NCBI GenBank assembly: GCA_049568075.1
Contig: CP144911.1
DNA: 64,000 nt
Source of the DNA: Gottfriedia sp049568075
GTDB taxonomy: Bacteria > Bacillota > Bacilli > Bacillales > Bacillaceae_G
Reading direction: 5' to 3' (one strand)
How positions within the stretch are numbered: position 1 is the first letter of the stretch; each line of letters opens with the position of its first letter. Below, piece after piece: positions 1 through 8,876 of the stretch. Under the pieces are notes generated by a model. That model had not been told where the DNA came from. It saw only the letters and a program-made list of their open reading frames with translations, and did not search any database. The translations under genes were made by a program, and so were the position numbers.

Positions 1-1282
1 CCTCGGCAGATGGGAATGGGATTAATGAAAGAGAACCAATTTGAGCATATGATGATTTCCCGGTAACCTTAATTCCTTGAATCGTTAAATCACGTGAAGG
101 TCCACGTGAACCAATACCATCCGCATTAGCAACGATTAACTTCTTATTTTCAGAATCAACAGCAATATCTACTGGAAACCAGGCTGTCGGCAAGAGTCCT
201 TGCAGTTCAGCAGTCTTTTTAGGTCCTTGCCAATCGTATACTGCAATCGCATTATCCCGCCCAAGACTTACCATTAACTTATTATCTACTACTTTCACAG
301 CGTTAGGTGCTGAGCCTTTAGCAGCATTAGGGTATGGTTTGATGTCGATCGTTTGTGCGACCGTATTAGTGTTAGAATCAATGACAGAAACCGTGTCGCT
401 ATTTGTATTTGCTACAAATATGTATTGACCTGACTGCGTCATACGTTCAGGCTGCACACCAACTTCGATCGTTTTTGTGACTGTATTCGTAGTTAAGTCA
501 ATAACTGATACTGTTCCTGTCGTCGTTGCACCTGTTTTAGGATCCACAACCACATTTGTCCCTGAAGAATTTACCGTTGTGTCCCCTGCTTTTGCAGTAC
601 GGCCACCCTGGTTTGTTACATAAGCAAAGTTACCTTTGACTAATACACCTGTAGGCGCATTTTCCACTGATACTTTAGTTACTGAACCCGTTTGAGGATC
701 AACAATTCCAAGGCTGTTATCACGGTTTAGAGCAACTAGCAGCTTACCTTCTTGTGTAACCGCTATATCAAGGGGATTAATATTTCCACCGACAGATGCT
801 TTGGGCAGATTAATGCTTTTTTTAACAGAGGGAGTTCCATCTTCACTAACTGACATAACGACTACTTTTCCGGTTGTTCCTGATGAACCTGTTGCATATA
901 GCGAGCTACCATCTGCTGAATAAGCTAATCCCCACATTTGAGAGAGGCCTATTGATAAATCTTGAGTAGTCAATTTTCCAGTCGAAAGATCAACAATGTT
1001 AATCCCTTTTCCACCGTAATTATTGCGTCCAACGATAGTTGCTGCTGTCTTACTATTTGGATGTACAGCAACCGTTATAGGATTGCCCCCAAATTCAATT
1101 TGTTTTCCTGCTGGTGTGATGAGTTGATTGACTGGTGTTAATACGGAGCCGTCTGCCTGAGGGCCAACGAGCCTGTTTCCAAAAGCATTATCATTTGCAG
1201 CATAAGCACCGGCAGATCCTAACAATACTGTACTTAAGGTAATCCCAGCGAGCAATTTTGTCTTACTTACTTTCTTCTTCAT
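1..1282 (-). CDS. Secreted YncE-type YVTN beta-propeller protein, 3' part missing
   Basis: The reading frame starts at an ATG at 1282 with AGGAG about 8 nt upstream and runs off the left edge, so only the N-terminal ~427 residues are visible. Residues 1-29 form a signal peptide (KKK start, LLAGITLSTVLLGSAGAYA). The rest is a seven-bladed-propeller pattern with repeats such as VSVIDLTTNTVTKTIEVG and VSVIDSNTNTVAQTIDI, typical of surface or secreted YncE/YVTN proteins. The last visible residues (GSLSLIPFPSA) resemble the linker in Bacillus proteins that join this propeller to an alkaline phosphatase/phosphoesterase domain. That second domain is inference, since it would lie outside the window. 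The gene's leader is partly duplicated at 5180-5290. Confidence 0.85.
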   Translation of the reverse strand, partial: MKKKVSKTKLLAGITLSTVLLGSAGAYAANDNAFGNRLVGPQADGSVLTPVNQLITPAGKQIEFGGNPITVAVHPNSKTAATIVGRNNYGGKGINIVDLSTGKLTTQDLSIGLSQMWGLAYSADGSSLYATGSSGTTGKVVVMSVSEDGTPSVKKSINLPKASVGGNINPLDIAVTQEGKLLVALNRDNSLGIVDPQTGSVTKVSVENAPTGVLVKGNFAYVTNQGGRTAKAGDTTVNSSGTNVVVDPKTGATTTGTVSVIDLTTNTVTKTIEVGVQPERMTQSGQYIFVANTNSDTVSVIDSNTNTVAQTIDIKPYPNAAKGSAPNAVKVVDNKLMVSLGRDNAIAVYDWQGPKKTAELQGLLPTAWFPVDIAVDSENKKLIVANADGIGSRGPSRDLTIQGIKVTGKSSYAQIGSLSLIPFPSAE

Positions 1283-1747
1283 TATTCTTCACTCCTTTCT
1301 GAATCTTCTTAAAGAATACTCCTATTCTATTAATCTACTACTTCAGTTTAGTAAATTTATATAAAGGTTATATTTAGTAGAGTTAAGTATTAATTAGTAA
1401 ATTCCCCCTAAAAAATAGGGTAGTTGGAATAATCTTTCACATTAAAACGTTGATATATCAATATTGGTAGTCCTGGTATGCTCATTTTCTCATCTAAACA
1501 AATTTACATAATTTAAAAAAAGTACAAGTAAATAACATAATTAATTACTTACTAGGATATTGAACGCCCCTCAATCGGGGATGTAGTAGAACAATTATTG
1601 CGAAAAAAGAGTAGAAAGATAGGATTTAATACTAAATGTAATCCAGGAGTCTAGCAAATTTGCAGTGTTACGGACCAGAAATGATTGCACTGGTCTGATT
1701 GAACGGCTTCTATGTAATTTATATCTATAAAAAAAATTTCACCAATA

Positions 1748-1776
1748 GAAAAAAGAACCGTTTATAAAACGATTCT
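1748..1776 (-). terminator. Rho-independent terminator of the RND exporter gene
   Basis: Read on the minus strand, arms AGAATCGTTT and AAACGGTTCT close a short loop and are followed by TTTTTT. It lies about 90 nt past the exporter stop codon. The rest of the 580-nt gap 1283-1863 holds the propeller gene's leader; I see no other gene there. Confidence 0.75.
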
Positions 1777-1863
1777 TTGATATAACGACAAGAATGGGCA
1801 TAAAGTCTACAGCCAAAAACAATAGGATCTAATTCAAGAGATACAATAAATACTTAACACTTC

Positions 1864-4800
1864 CTAAACGGTTTTTTGAGATTTATGACTGAGGTCACCA
1901 ACAATGTCGTTGGAACTCTTGTCATATTCCTTATGAAGCCATTTATACAGAATAGGAATCATAAATAAGCTGATAAATGTGGAGCTAACTAACCCACCAA
2001 TCACAACTATACCGAGAGTTTGAGAGATAATGGTGTCAGTTCGAGATGATAAAGCTAAAGGCATTAGTGTTAAAATTGTTGTTAAAGCGGTTGTGAGAAT
2101 CGGCCTGATTCTAGATAATGTACCTTGTAATATTGCTTCTTCTAAAACGTGTCCTGCCAACCTATTTCTCTCTATTTTATCTACTAATACAATACCATTC
2201 GTAACCACAATTCCAGTTAACATTAACAGTCCGACCAGAGCAGCCAGATTCCATTCTAACTGGAAGATTAGCATTCCAGCGACTGATCCAATGAAGGCAA
2301 GTGGTATACAAATTAATACTGTGAGTGGTGCCTTCCATCCCCTGAATACACAGCTAATAATGGAAAGAACGATCAAAATGGAAAATGATAAAGCAATGGC
2401 CATTTCATAGATCATTTCCTTAACTTGCTCAGGAGCCCCTGCAAAAGAGTAATTGACTCCTTCGGGAAGCGGAGTATCCTTAAGTACACTTTTAACTTGT
2501 TTGGTTACTTTCCCTACATCTCTAGAAAGAATGTTTCCCGTAATAACAGCGTAAGGATGACCATCCTTCTCTTGTATCACAGATGAATCTGTGATTGGCG
2601 CTGCAACAACAAGCTGATTTAATCTAAAAGTTCTTCCCTCTTTATTAATAAACGATTCGTTACCCATTTGATTTAATAATCGCAGTGCTGGGTCTGTTTC
2701 ATTGAGGGCCAGGTCGTTCTTATTATCCACACTCTTAAGATGTAAAACGATAGGATATGTATTATTGTTAAGCGAAATCTCGCCTATTGTGCCTTCAGCA
2801 GTGTATAACTTGAACCTATTTATGATATCTGATAAATTCAGACCATTTTGTTCAATCATCTTTCTGTTTAAGGTTAATTGATATTGAGAAGCGGTTCCTT
2901 CTTCATCAGCCAAACCTTGCACGGCAAGGCCCGGTATCAACTTTAGGCGATTTCCAACAGAGCGTGATAAATTTTCAAGAGTTTGGCTATCCGCACCACT
3001 TAGATTAATTTTTAATAAAGAGTCATCTCCAGAAATACTCTTGTCAGTTACCGTGTAAATTGCTGAACTTTTAAGAGAATCCAACTGCTTTTGTAATTGG
3101 TTGGTCATTCTAGTTTTATCTGCATTTTTTCCAATACTTAGGGACAGATTGGCTATATTCGGCTGCTGGATCCATCCACCTCCAGCATCAAATACATCGT
3201 CTGATTGAGGAGTGAAAGAAGAACCGAGGCCGGAAGAAAATGAAGAAACGTTTGGATTCTTTTGCAAAAGTCCCTCAACTCTCTTCACTTCTTCGTCTAC
3301 TTCACTCAGCGATGTATTTTTGGGTAATTCAATTTGAATGCCGAGCTGGCCTGTATTATTAGTCATGGTCAGGAAATTTACAGGAAGCAAGGTCGAGGCT
3401 ACACCCAAAACAACAAATAAACTTACAGTTATTGTACTAAGAAGCTTCCTTCTCTGAAAAACCCAGCCATAAATCTTATAAGAACGTTTAGCCATGAAAT
3501 CGTCGTGTGCTGTTGGCTTTCCTTTCCAGACAAGATTATATAGAGCAGGAACTACAAGAACTGAAACGACTAAGGAAATAATGAGAGCAATAACAACAGA
3601 CCATGCAAAACCTGAAAAGGCTGCGCCAACGAGACCACCGACAAGGGCTATGGGAATATACACAGCAACCGTAGTGGCCGTAGATGAAACAATCGCCGGA
3701 ATCATCTCCTTTACAGCCAGTGTAATGAATGAAAAGCTTTTTAATTCTTTTCCTTCTTTTACTTTTCTGTTGATATTGTCCAAGATCACAATCGAATCAT
3801 CCACAACCCTTCCCATCGCCACCACAAGGCCGGAAACGGTAAGAATGTTAAGTGAGATTCCTAATAACTTTAGGATACCGGTAGTAGCTAAAAGACATAT
3901 TGGCAAGGAAATAGCAATTAATAATGTAGAGCGTACATTGCGAAAGAATAGAAATACGCAGATCATGGAGAACAAGCACCCCAATAATCCCTCTTTAACG
4001 AGTCCTTGTAAAGAATAATTCACCTGCTGCCCTTGGTCAAAAAGTATGGAGGCTTCTACATCATTATTTTTAATCGGTGTTATATCTTGTATTCGGCTGT
4101 GAATGCTTTTCGACAAATTGGTAATATTTGATGAAGGCGTTTTTAAAATATCCAGTACTACGCTCGGTGTACCTTTTGTTCTGGATATGGTCTGAAGATT
4201 AACAATCGAATTCGAAATATCTGCCACTTCAGATAGAGAAATGGTCTTACCATCTGCCCGACTTATAGACAACTTCTGCAGATCTGTTTTATTCAGCCCC
4301 CAGCCGTTCACTTTTATGGGCACCGTCATCTGGCCGTCTGATAAGTCCCCTTCTGTTTCAGTTGTGTGTTGTTGTTTGAGGGAATTATTGATATCGTCCA
4401 CACTAAAACCGGACTTAATTAAATCGTCCTTACGAATTGAGATGGCGTATCCAGCATTTCCACCACCTGACACTTGAATGTCCTTTATTCCAGGAATAGT
4501 TTTAAGTCTTTTTACCACTTCTTCTTGTACGGAAGTCCTAAGCATGTTTTCCGAAATATTGACATTATTGCTTTTTAGGCTGATTGTCATAATAGGAAGC
4601 GAATGCGTACTAAGGCGGTTCACAAGGGGTTTGTCAGATTCTTTTGGCAATGAAATTTCTTCGATCGCTTTATTCACTTGCTGCTCTGCCTTTTCCATAT
4701 CATATTTCATAGGAAAATTTAGACTTATAAACGAGCCCCCGTTAAAGGAATTAGTTTCCACATCTTGAAGATTGTCTACTACCCTGACCGCCTCCTGGAT

Positions 4801-5001
4801 AGGTTTCGTTATATATTCATTAACCTGATCAGCCTGTAGGCTCTGTGCTTTTACTGAAATCGTAAGTGTAGGATTATTAATTTCAGGCAGATAATCCCTC
4901 TGCATTTGAAAGGCTGATATTGCTCCCCATACCAAAATGATGATAGTTAGTGTAATAATAAGGCCAGCTCTTCTAATAGATGCTTGTAATAAACGATTCA
5001 T
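1864..5001 (-). CDS. RND-family efflux transporter, SwrC/AcrB-like
   Basis: This is a full-length RND exporter of 1045 residues, close in length to B. subtilis SwrC (about 1065). It has the two-fold RND layout: one N-terminal membrane segment (about 13-32) and a large extracytoplasmic porter loop, then a membrane bundle around 335-510. A second bundle after about residue 870 follows another large loop. The first bundle carries GRVVDDSIVILDNI, the conserved transmembrane Asp pair of the proton relay; the second carries GIVVTNGIVLVDKIERNR. Such proteins use the proton gradient to export amphiphiles; SwrC exports surfactin. No periplasmic-adaptor or regulator gene adjoins it, which is normal for Gram-positive relatives. 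The start ATG at 5001 follows an AGGAGGGAATTAGGAG-type leader. Confidence 0.9.
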   Translation of the reverse strand: MNRLLQASIRRAGLIITLTIIILVWGAISAFQMQRDYLPEINNPTLTISVKAQSLQADQVNEYITKPIQEAVRVVDNLQDVETNSFNGGSFISLNFPMKYDMEKAEQQVNKAIEEISLPKESDKPLVNRLSTHSLPIMTISLKSNNVNISENMLRTSVQEEVVKRLKTIPGIKDIQVSGGGNAGYAISIRKDDLIKSGFSVDDINNSLKQQHTTETEGDLSDGQMTVPIKVNGWGLNKTDLQKLSISRADGKTISLSEVADISNSIVNLQTISRTKGTPSVVLDILKTPSSNITNLSKSIHSRIQDITPIKNNDVEASILFDQGQQVNYSLQGLVKEGLLGCLFSMICVFLFFRNVRSTLLIAISLPICLLATTGILKLLGISLNILTVSGLVVAMGRVVDDSIVILDNINRKVKEGKELKSFSFITLAVKEMIPAIVSSTATTVAVYIPIALVGGLVGAAFSGFAWSVVIALIISLVVSVLVVPALYNLVWKGKPTAHDDFMAKRSYKIYGWVFQRRKLLSTITVSLFVVLGVASTLLPVNFLTMTNNTGQLGIQIELPKNTSLSEVDEEVKRVEGLLQKNPNVSSFSSGLGSSFTPQSDDVFDAGGGWIQQPNIANLSLSIGKNADKTRMTNQLQKQLDSLKSSAIYTVTDKSISGDDSLLKINLSGADSQTLENLSRSVGNRLKLIPGLAVQGLADEEGTASQYQLTLNRKMIEQNGLNLSDIINRFKLYTAEGTIGEISLNNNTYPIVLHLKSVDNKNDLALNETDPALRLLNQMGNESFINKEGRTFRLNQLVVAAPITDSSVIQEKDGHPYAVITGNILSRDVGKVTKQVKSVLKDTPLPEGVNYSFAGAPEQVKEMIYEMAIALSFSILIVLSIISCVFRGWKAPLTVLICIPLAFIGSVAGMLIFQLEWNLAALVGLLMLTGIVVTNGIVLVDKIERNRLAGHVLEEAILQGTLSRIRPILTTALTTILTLMPLALSSRTDTIISQTLGIVVIGGLVSSTFISLFMIPILYKWLHKEYDKSSNDIVGDLSHKSQKTV

Positions 5002-5019
5002 TTTCTCCTAATTCCCTCC

Positions 5020-5290
5020 TTATAAAGAAATTATTATGTACGTTTTACTGCGCCAAAGAAACATGCCAAGCATATTTACCTTTTGAATTGGCATGAAACC
5101 TGAACTGCCCTCGTTTTCAGCGAGTAGATGACCAGTGGTAGTTGCGAAATTATGGTCATCGGTTCCACCATTTGCGTTAAAAGACCCAGCAAGCAAACTT
5201 AATCCCCTTTCTCCTTTTAATAGAGTAATCCCCATCTGTTAATCTACAATTTCAGATTTGTAAAGCTATATAAATTCTTTGTTAATCCTA
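5020..5290 (-). pseudogene. Degraded copy of the 5' region of the YncE-type gene
   Basis: A 71-codon open frame (start about 5235) lies just upstream of the exporter. It has no ribosome site at its ATG and its C-terminal end looks like noise. On the minus strand the DNA around its start (GTAGATTAACAG, then AGTTTGCTTGCTGGG) matches the leader and signal-peptide region of the 1-1282 gene (GTAGATTAATAG, then AAATTGCTCGCTGGG) in the same order. I read it as a decayed paralogous 5' fragment rather than a functional small protein. Confidence 0.45.
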
Positions 5291-5381
5291 TTAATTATTT
5301 ATTCACTTCTCGCAAGAATAACTTGCAATAGTCAAGGTGATGTTTGGATCCATTACGACCTCGTAAATCCTTTAGAAGAAC

Positions 5382-5415
5382 AAAAAAAGGCACCAACCAC
5401 AAGGGTTAGTTGCCT
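5382..5415 (-). terminator. Terminator of the amidohydrolase gene
   Basis: On the minus strand GGCAACTAACC pairs with GGTTGGTGCC around a short loop, followed by TTTTTTT. It begins 8 nt after the amidohydrolase stop codon. Confidence 0.85.
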
Positions 5416-5422
5416 CCTTTTC

Positions 5423-6331
5423 CTATTCAATTAATCCTAAAAAGTTTTTTCCGAGTATGTATTCTTTTTCATTATCAGGAATTTGAAGGGATTCCACCCA
5501 TCTTTTCTTGTCCGAATAGTCATATTCATTAAATGTCTTCATCCCATATGGTCCGTCACAGCCAAAAAGAACTTTACGGTAACCTAAAGCCTCTACCGCT
5601 TGTTTTACAATTGACGGATTGAGATAATCACTTGATGTATCAACATATACATTTGGTTGTTCCTTAACGTATTTCCATAGTTTTTTCCAAAATGGTAGAC
5701 CAGCGTGAGCATATATTAATTTAAGTTTAGGAAAATTTTCAGGTAGATATTTATAGGAGTCAATCTCAGAAGAAAGATGAATAATCATAGGTACATCTTT
5801 TGATTCACATAAAGCAGCAACCCTTTCAAGAGCTTTAATACGATAACCATGCATGAATGGATGAGCCTTTACCCCAATAAAACTAGGGTTTTTAAGATAG
5901 AATTCTATTTCTTCCATAAAATTAGGAATCATAGGGTTCACTGCTACCCAACCTAGAAAACGATCTGGAAATCTTGCAATTGCAGTAGCCACGATATCAT
6001 TTTGTGGCTCGGTAAAAATCTTATATGTGTTACCATAAAGTTTCAAATAGCCATCTTTCACTAGACCATCATAAATTTTGTGCCCAATTTGAGGTGTATT
6101 AAGTATTAAAAAACGAAATAATCGTTGAATATGATACTGAGTGGTACGATCCGATTCAAACATTGTTTCACTCATAGGGGGGATTAGAGCAGTTTTTGCT
6201 ATATTATTTTTATCCATCCCCTCTATCATTTTTTCTAAGGTCAGCATGGATTCATCCACATGGAAATGGCAATCAATAATTATATAAATCTCCCCTATTC
6301 TATTATTTTCAATGTATTTCCTTATCAACAA
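5423..6331 (-). CDS. Amidohydrolase-2 family metal-dependent hydrolase
   Basis: The protein opens its family domain with IIDCHFHVDE, the first metal-binding HxH strand of Amidohydro_2/TIM-barrel hydrolases. Later it has VKAHPF, IIHLSSE and LIYAHAGLPFW (His ligands) and ends with VLFGCDGPYG, the conserved Asp near the C-terminus. Length is about 300 residues, as usual for the family. Substrate is unknown; relatives act as decarboxylases or lactonases. The start is unclear. The TTG at 6331 has only AGAGG upstream. A better GGGGAG lies six bases before an ATA codon exactly where family members begin (MIIDCHFH), so the original ATG may have mutated to ATA. It is a single-gene unit with its own terminator. 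Confidence 0.8.
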   Translation of the reverse strand: MLIRKYIENNRIGEIYIIIDCHFHVDESMLTLEKMIEGMDKNNIAKTALIPPMSETMFESDRTTQYHIQRLFRFLILNTPQIGHKIYDGLVKDGYLKLYGNTYKIFTEPQNDIVATAIARFPDRFLGWVAVNPMIPNFMEEIEFYLKNPSFIGVKAHPFMHGYRIKALERVAALCESKDVPMIIHLSSEIDSYKYLPENFPKLKLIYAHAGLPFWKKLWKYVKEQPNVYVDTSSDYLNPSIVKQAVEALGYRKVLFGCDGPYGMKTFNEYDYSDKKRWVESLQIPDNEKEYILGKNFLGLIE

Positions 6332-6631
6332 TGGCCTCTATTTTTAAAACTGATCACTTTTAACCCATTATTACTAGTATCAAATATATGCTTTGAATAA
6401 AAACTTTATTAAATTAAAGATCTGTCCAGATTCAATTCAGCTTTGCAAATCTACTACAAGAAATAAGAAAAACGAGGCCTAAAGGTGTATTTAATATCTT
6501 ACTCCCTATGTAAAAAGAGTACGTTAGCAATTGGAGTTCACACAGGATTTTTTACCTACTTATACTATTGAAGTTATAAAAAAATAAAAAATTAAATTTT
6601 TCATTAAAAGTATATCAAGTTTGGATTTTCT

Positions 6632-6647
6632 TTAGTAAAATAAGAAA
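6632..6647 (+). promoter_or_regulatory. Shared 16-bp motif upstream of the HTH-TPR regulator
   Basis: TTAGTAAAATAAGAAA occurs here, 39 nt before the regulator's start codon, and again at 8067-8082 on the other side of the gene, before the BsuPI gene's 3' end. The 350-nt gap 6332-6685 otherwise shows only AT-rich DNA and no gene. The motif could be an operator for the regulator; this is inference. Confidence 0.35.
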
Positions 6648-6685
6648 AAAATTTCATATCAGCGAGATAAAGTGGGGGGGTCACC

Positions 6686-7927
6686 ATGCTAGAGGGACAA
6701 ATAATCAAATTCTATCGTGAACGTCAGAACATGATGCAGAAGGATTTAGGAATTGGCATCTGTTCAAGTACACATATAAGCAAAATTGAACGAGGATTAA
6801 CAGAAGTTTCTAAAGAAACAATAAGCTTTCTGTCAGAACGGCTTGGCATTGATATGGAAATAGAAATTAAAACATACAATAGCATAGATTCCATTTTAAA
6901 AAAATGGCATGAATCGATCATTTTAAAACTGAAAACAAAGGCTAAGAATCTAAAGGAGCAATTAGAAGCTATTGCTCTGCTGCATATGCAGGATATTTAT
7001 CGTTCCTATACGCTCATACTCACAAGATATTATTTATTGATAGGACAGGGGCAACAAGCTACATCTCTAATTGCTGAAATTGACAAATGGTCTGATCTTC
7101 CACCATATGAAAAAAACATGCTTCTTCATATTAAAGGGATTAATGCATTGATAAATAAGGAATATTATAAGGCAATTTCATATTTTCAAGGAATTGATCT
7201 AACCTATTACAACAACAAAGAGTACTATTATCATTTGGCTTTTGCCTATCATTCTCTGAATTCACGAGTATTGGCTTATTATTTTGCCGAAAAGTCCCTG
7301 AGCTTTTTCACAGAAGTACGCAGTTTTACGCGTATGATTGAAGCAGAAATGCTTATGTTGGTCCAAGTAGAGCGGGACGAGTTTTACGATCCAAAAGATA
7401 TCGAATATCAAAGATTAATCGAGATGACAGAAAACATAGGATTAGACCATCAAAGAGCAATGCTGATTCACAATCTCGCATACCAAAAAGTTCGCCAAGG
7501 AAATTATGATAAAGCTAGTCAATACTATAAACAATCCATGGATATAAAAGATCCTAATACAGCCCTTCATATAGCCTCTTTGGAAGGATATATAAATGCA
7601 TTATCGAAACAAGGATTGAAATCAACCGAGAAATTGCTCCAATTGGTCGAAAAGGGTATTGCTCTTTCTGAAGAAATAACAGAGCCAATCTATTTACATT
7701 TCTTCTATTTGCATAAATATAATCTTCAAAAAGAAAAAGAGCTTTACTACCATTACCTTGAAAAAGAAGCATTTCCTTATTATCAGAAAATGGCACATGT
7801 TCGCTTATCTGAATATTATGGGATAAAATTGTTTGACTATCATATGGAAAAAGGCAATGTCGAAGAAGCAAATCAATACGCTGTGCATCTCGTGGAAAAA
7901 TACCGCAGAAACGATAAATTTGCTTGA
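6686..7927 (+). CDS. HTH-TPR transcriptional regulator, RNPP-like
   Basis: This 413-residue protein has an N-terminal XRE-type helix-turn-helix at about residues 5-60 (KDLGIGICSSTHISKIERG reads as the recognition helix). It is followed by a long all-helical array of TPR-like repeats to the C-terminus, for example AYHSLNSRVLAYYFAEKSL and NYDKASQYYKQSMDI. That architecture is shared by PlcR, NprR and Rap-type peptide-responsive regulators, which often control extracellular protease genes. The ATG at 6686 has a run of seven G as ribosome site. No convincing signalling-peptide gene follows; the 3' flank is a terminator. Its target is unknown, though the nearby inhibitor and protease genes are candidates. 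Confidence 0.8.
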   Translation: MLEGQIIKFYRERQNMMQKDLGIGICSSTHISKIERGLTEVSKETISFLSERLGIDMEIEIKTYNSIDSILKKWHESIILKLKTKAKNLKEQLEAIALLHMQDIYRSYTLILTRYYLLIGQGQQATSLIAEIDKWSDLPPYEKNMLLHIKGINALINKEYYKAISYFQGIDLTYYNNKEYYYHLAFAYHSLNSRVLAYYFAEKSLSFFTEVRSFTRMIEAEMLMLVQVERDEFYDPKDIEYQRLIEMTENIGLDHQRAMLIHNLAYQKVRQGNYDKASQYYKQSMDIKDPNTALHIASLEGYINALSKQGLKSTEKLLQLVEKGIALSEEITEPIYLHFFYLHKYNLQKEKELYYHYLEKEAFPYYQKMAHVRLSEYYGIKLFDYHMEKGNVEEANQYAVHLVEKYRRNDKFA

Positions 7928-7959
7928 TTTTTAAAATAAATGATAACAACATTAAATAA

Positions 7960-8011
7960 AAGCAGATGGAACCGAGAATCTATAAAAGATTCTAGCTTAA
8001 ACATCTGCTTT
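7960..8011 (+). terminator. Long hairpin terminator after the HTH-TPR regulator
   Basis: Outer arms AAAGCAGATG and CATCTGCTTT enclose an inner hairpin AGAATCTATAAAAGATTCT, so the transcript folds as one long branched stem. It sits 33 nt past the stop codon. The poly-T tail is weak. Confidence 0.65.
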
Positions 8012-8066
8012 AATTTCAATCCTTTCAACTATTCAATATAATAATTCAGGTGTTAAAGTATCAATC

Positions 8067-8082
8067 TTAGTAAAATAAGAAA
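8067..8082 (+). promoter_or_regulatory. Second copy of the TTAGTAAAATAAGAAA motif
   Basis: Exact 16-nt repeat of 6632-6647, followed in both places by an A-rich then TTT stretch. It lies between the regulator's terminator and the BsuPI gene. Confidence 0.35.
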
Positions 8083-8153
8083 GAACTTTTTGAAGAGTGT
8101 GGATATATTCGCGTTTATTTAAATCAAATAAATTCTCTTCCTTCAACTTTCAC

Positions 8154-8558
8154 TTATCGAATGGCTGTATTTTCAGGCGGAATATTGAAAGTAAAGGAAG
8201 TAGCTGGCTTCGAATGAACATGTTTGTCATTTATTTTCCATATTTCTAAAATGACACTAACTGTATATGTTCCTGCAGGTGCTCTCTCTCCATCATTCGT
8301 TTTGTAATTCCACGTACTTTTCCATTGGATTTGTTCCCCGCTGTTTAATGACTTATGTTGAATCACCTGTAAAAAAAATTTCCCTTTACTAAAATGATAG
8401 ACCTGTTCTCCTTGTGCATTATACACCTTATAATCATAAATCTGGCTTGTTTGAAACTCTATAAACATTGCTTGATCGCTATTATTTTTAAACGTAAAAA
8501 TGAATGTGGCTTGTTCCACGTCTGCGATAACATCTCCAACCCATATCCAATCTGTCAT
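8154..8558 (-). CDS. BsuPI-related intracellular proteinase inhibitor
   Basis: The 134-residue beta-rich protein matches the BsuPI/Ipi fold (B. subtilis Ipi is about 119 residues). Signature stretches are FTFKNNSDQAMFIEFQTSQ, YDYKVYNAQGEQVYHFS and the C-terminal APAGTYTVSV. It has no signal peptide, which fits an inhibitor that guards the cytoplasm against intracellular serine protease activity. The ATG at 8558 has TTAGGAGG 8 nt upstream. It stands beside a block of very large S8 peptidases, so a protective role against premature protease activity is plausible but not shown. Confidence 0.8.
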   Translation of the reverse strand: MTDWIWVGDVIADVEQATFIFTFKNNSDQAMFIEFQTSQIYDYKVYNAQGEQVYHFSKGKFFLQVIQHKSLNSGEQIQWKSTWNYKTNDGERAPAGTYTVSVILEIWKINDKHVHSKPATSFTFNIPPENTAIR

Positions 8559-8712
8559 GCCTCTAACCTCCTAAGTAAAGATTAAATGATTCCCGTAAAC
8601 AAAAGTAATACTCTTTCCTAGTGTATAATCCCTGTAATATAGATTATTACTTTATAAAAAACCATAACAATCCGTCTAGTTAAAAGATAAGTATAGCCTA
8701 TTAAAGGTTTCT

Positions 8713-8767
8713 AATAGCCTTCATCCAAACGCGGACGAACTACTGAAGAGAACCAATCTTCCAAAAG
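8713..8767 (-). pseudogene. 55-bp relic of an S8 peptidase gene
   Basis: The DNA here matches the stretch at about 33772-33825 inside the S8 gene 33112-36969 with roughly six mismatches. Both encode the motif WFSPVVRPRL (here FSSVVRPRL) on the minus strand. No open frame surrounds it. It is the only remnant I can see of a further S8 gene. The remainder of the 318-nt gap 8559-8876 holds only a terminator. Confidence 0.7.
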
Positions 8768-8809
8768 ATATAATGTATTCTAATTTTATTTCTATTTTTT
8801 TCAAGAACA

Positions 8810-8867
8810 AAAAGGTACCAGCTACCAAAGTCAGAGTTTTTCTCTTTTCTCAGGAGCTGGCACCCTT
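8810..8867 (-). terminator. Terminator of the bacillopeptidase F-like gene
   Basis: On the minus strand GGGTGCCAGCT pairs with AGCTGGTACC over a loop that itself carries AGAAAAGAG/CTCTGACT-like pairing, followed by TTTTTG. It starts 10 nt after the stop codon. Confidence 0.75.
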
Positions 8868-8876
8868 TTAGTTTAG

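Noticed and set aside
2030..4768. Long plus-strand open frames opposite the RND exporter, and similar ones opposite other large genes
   Set aside because: They are antisense shadows without ribosome sites or protein-like composition.
7940..8041. 33-codon open frame right after the HTH-TPR regulator, considered as a signalling-peptide gene
   Set aside because: No ribosome site, no signal peptide, and most of it is the terminator hairpin.
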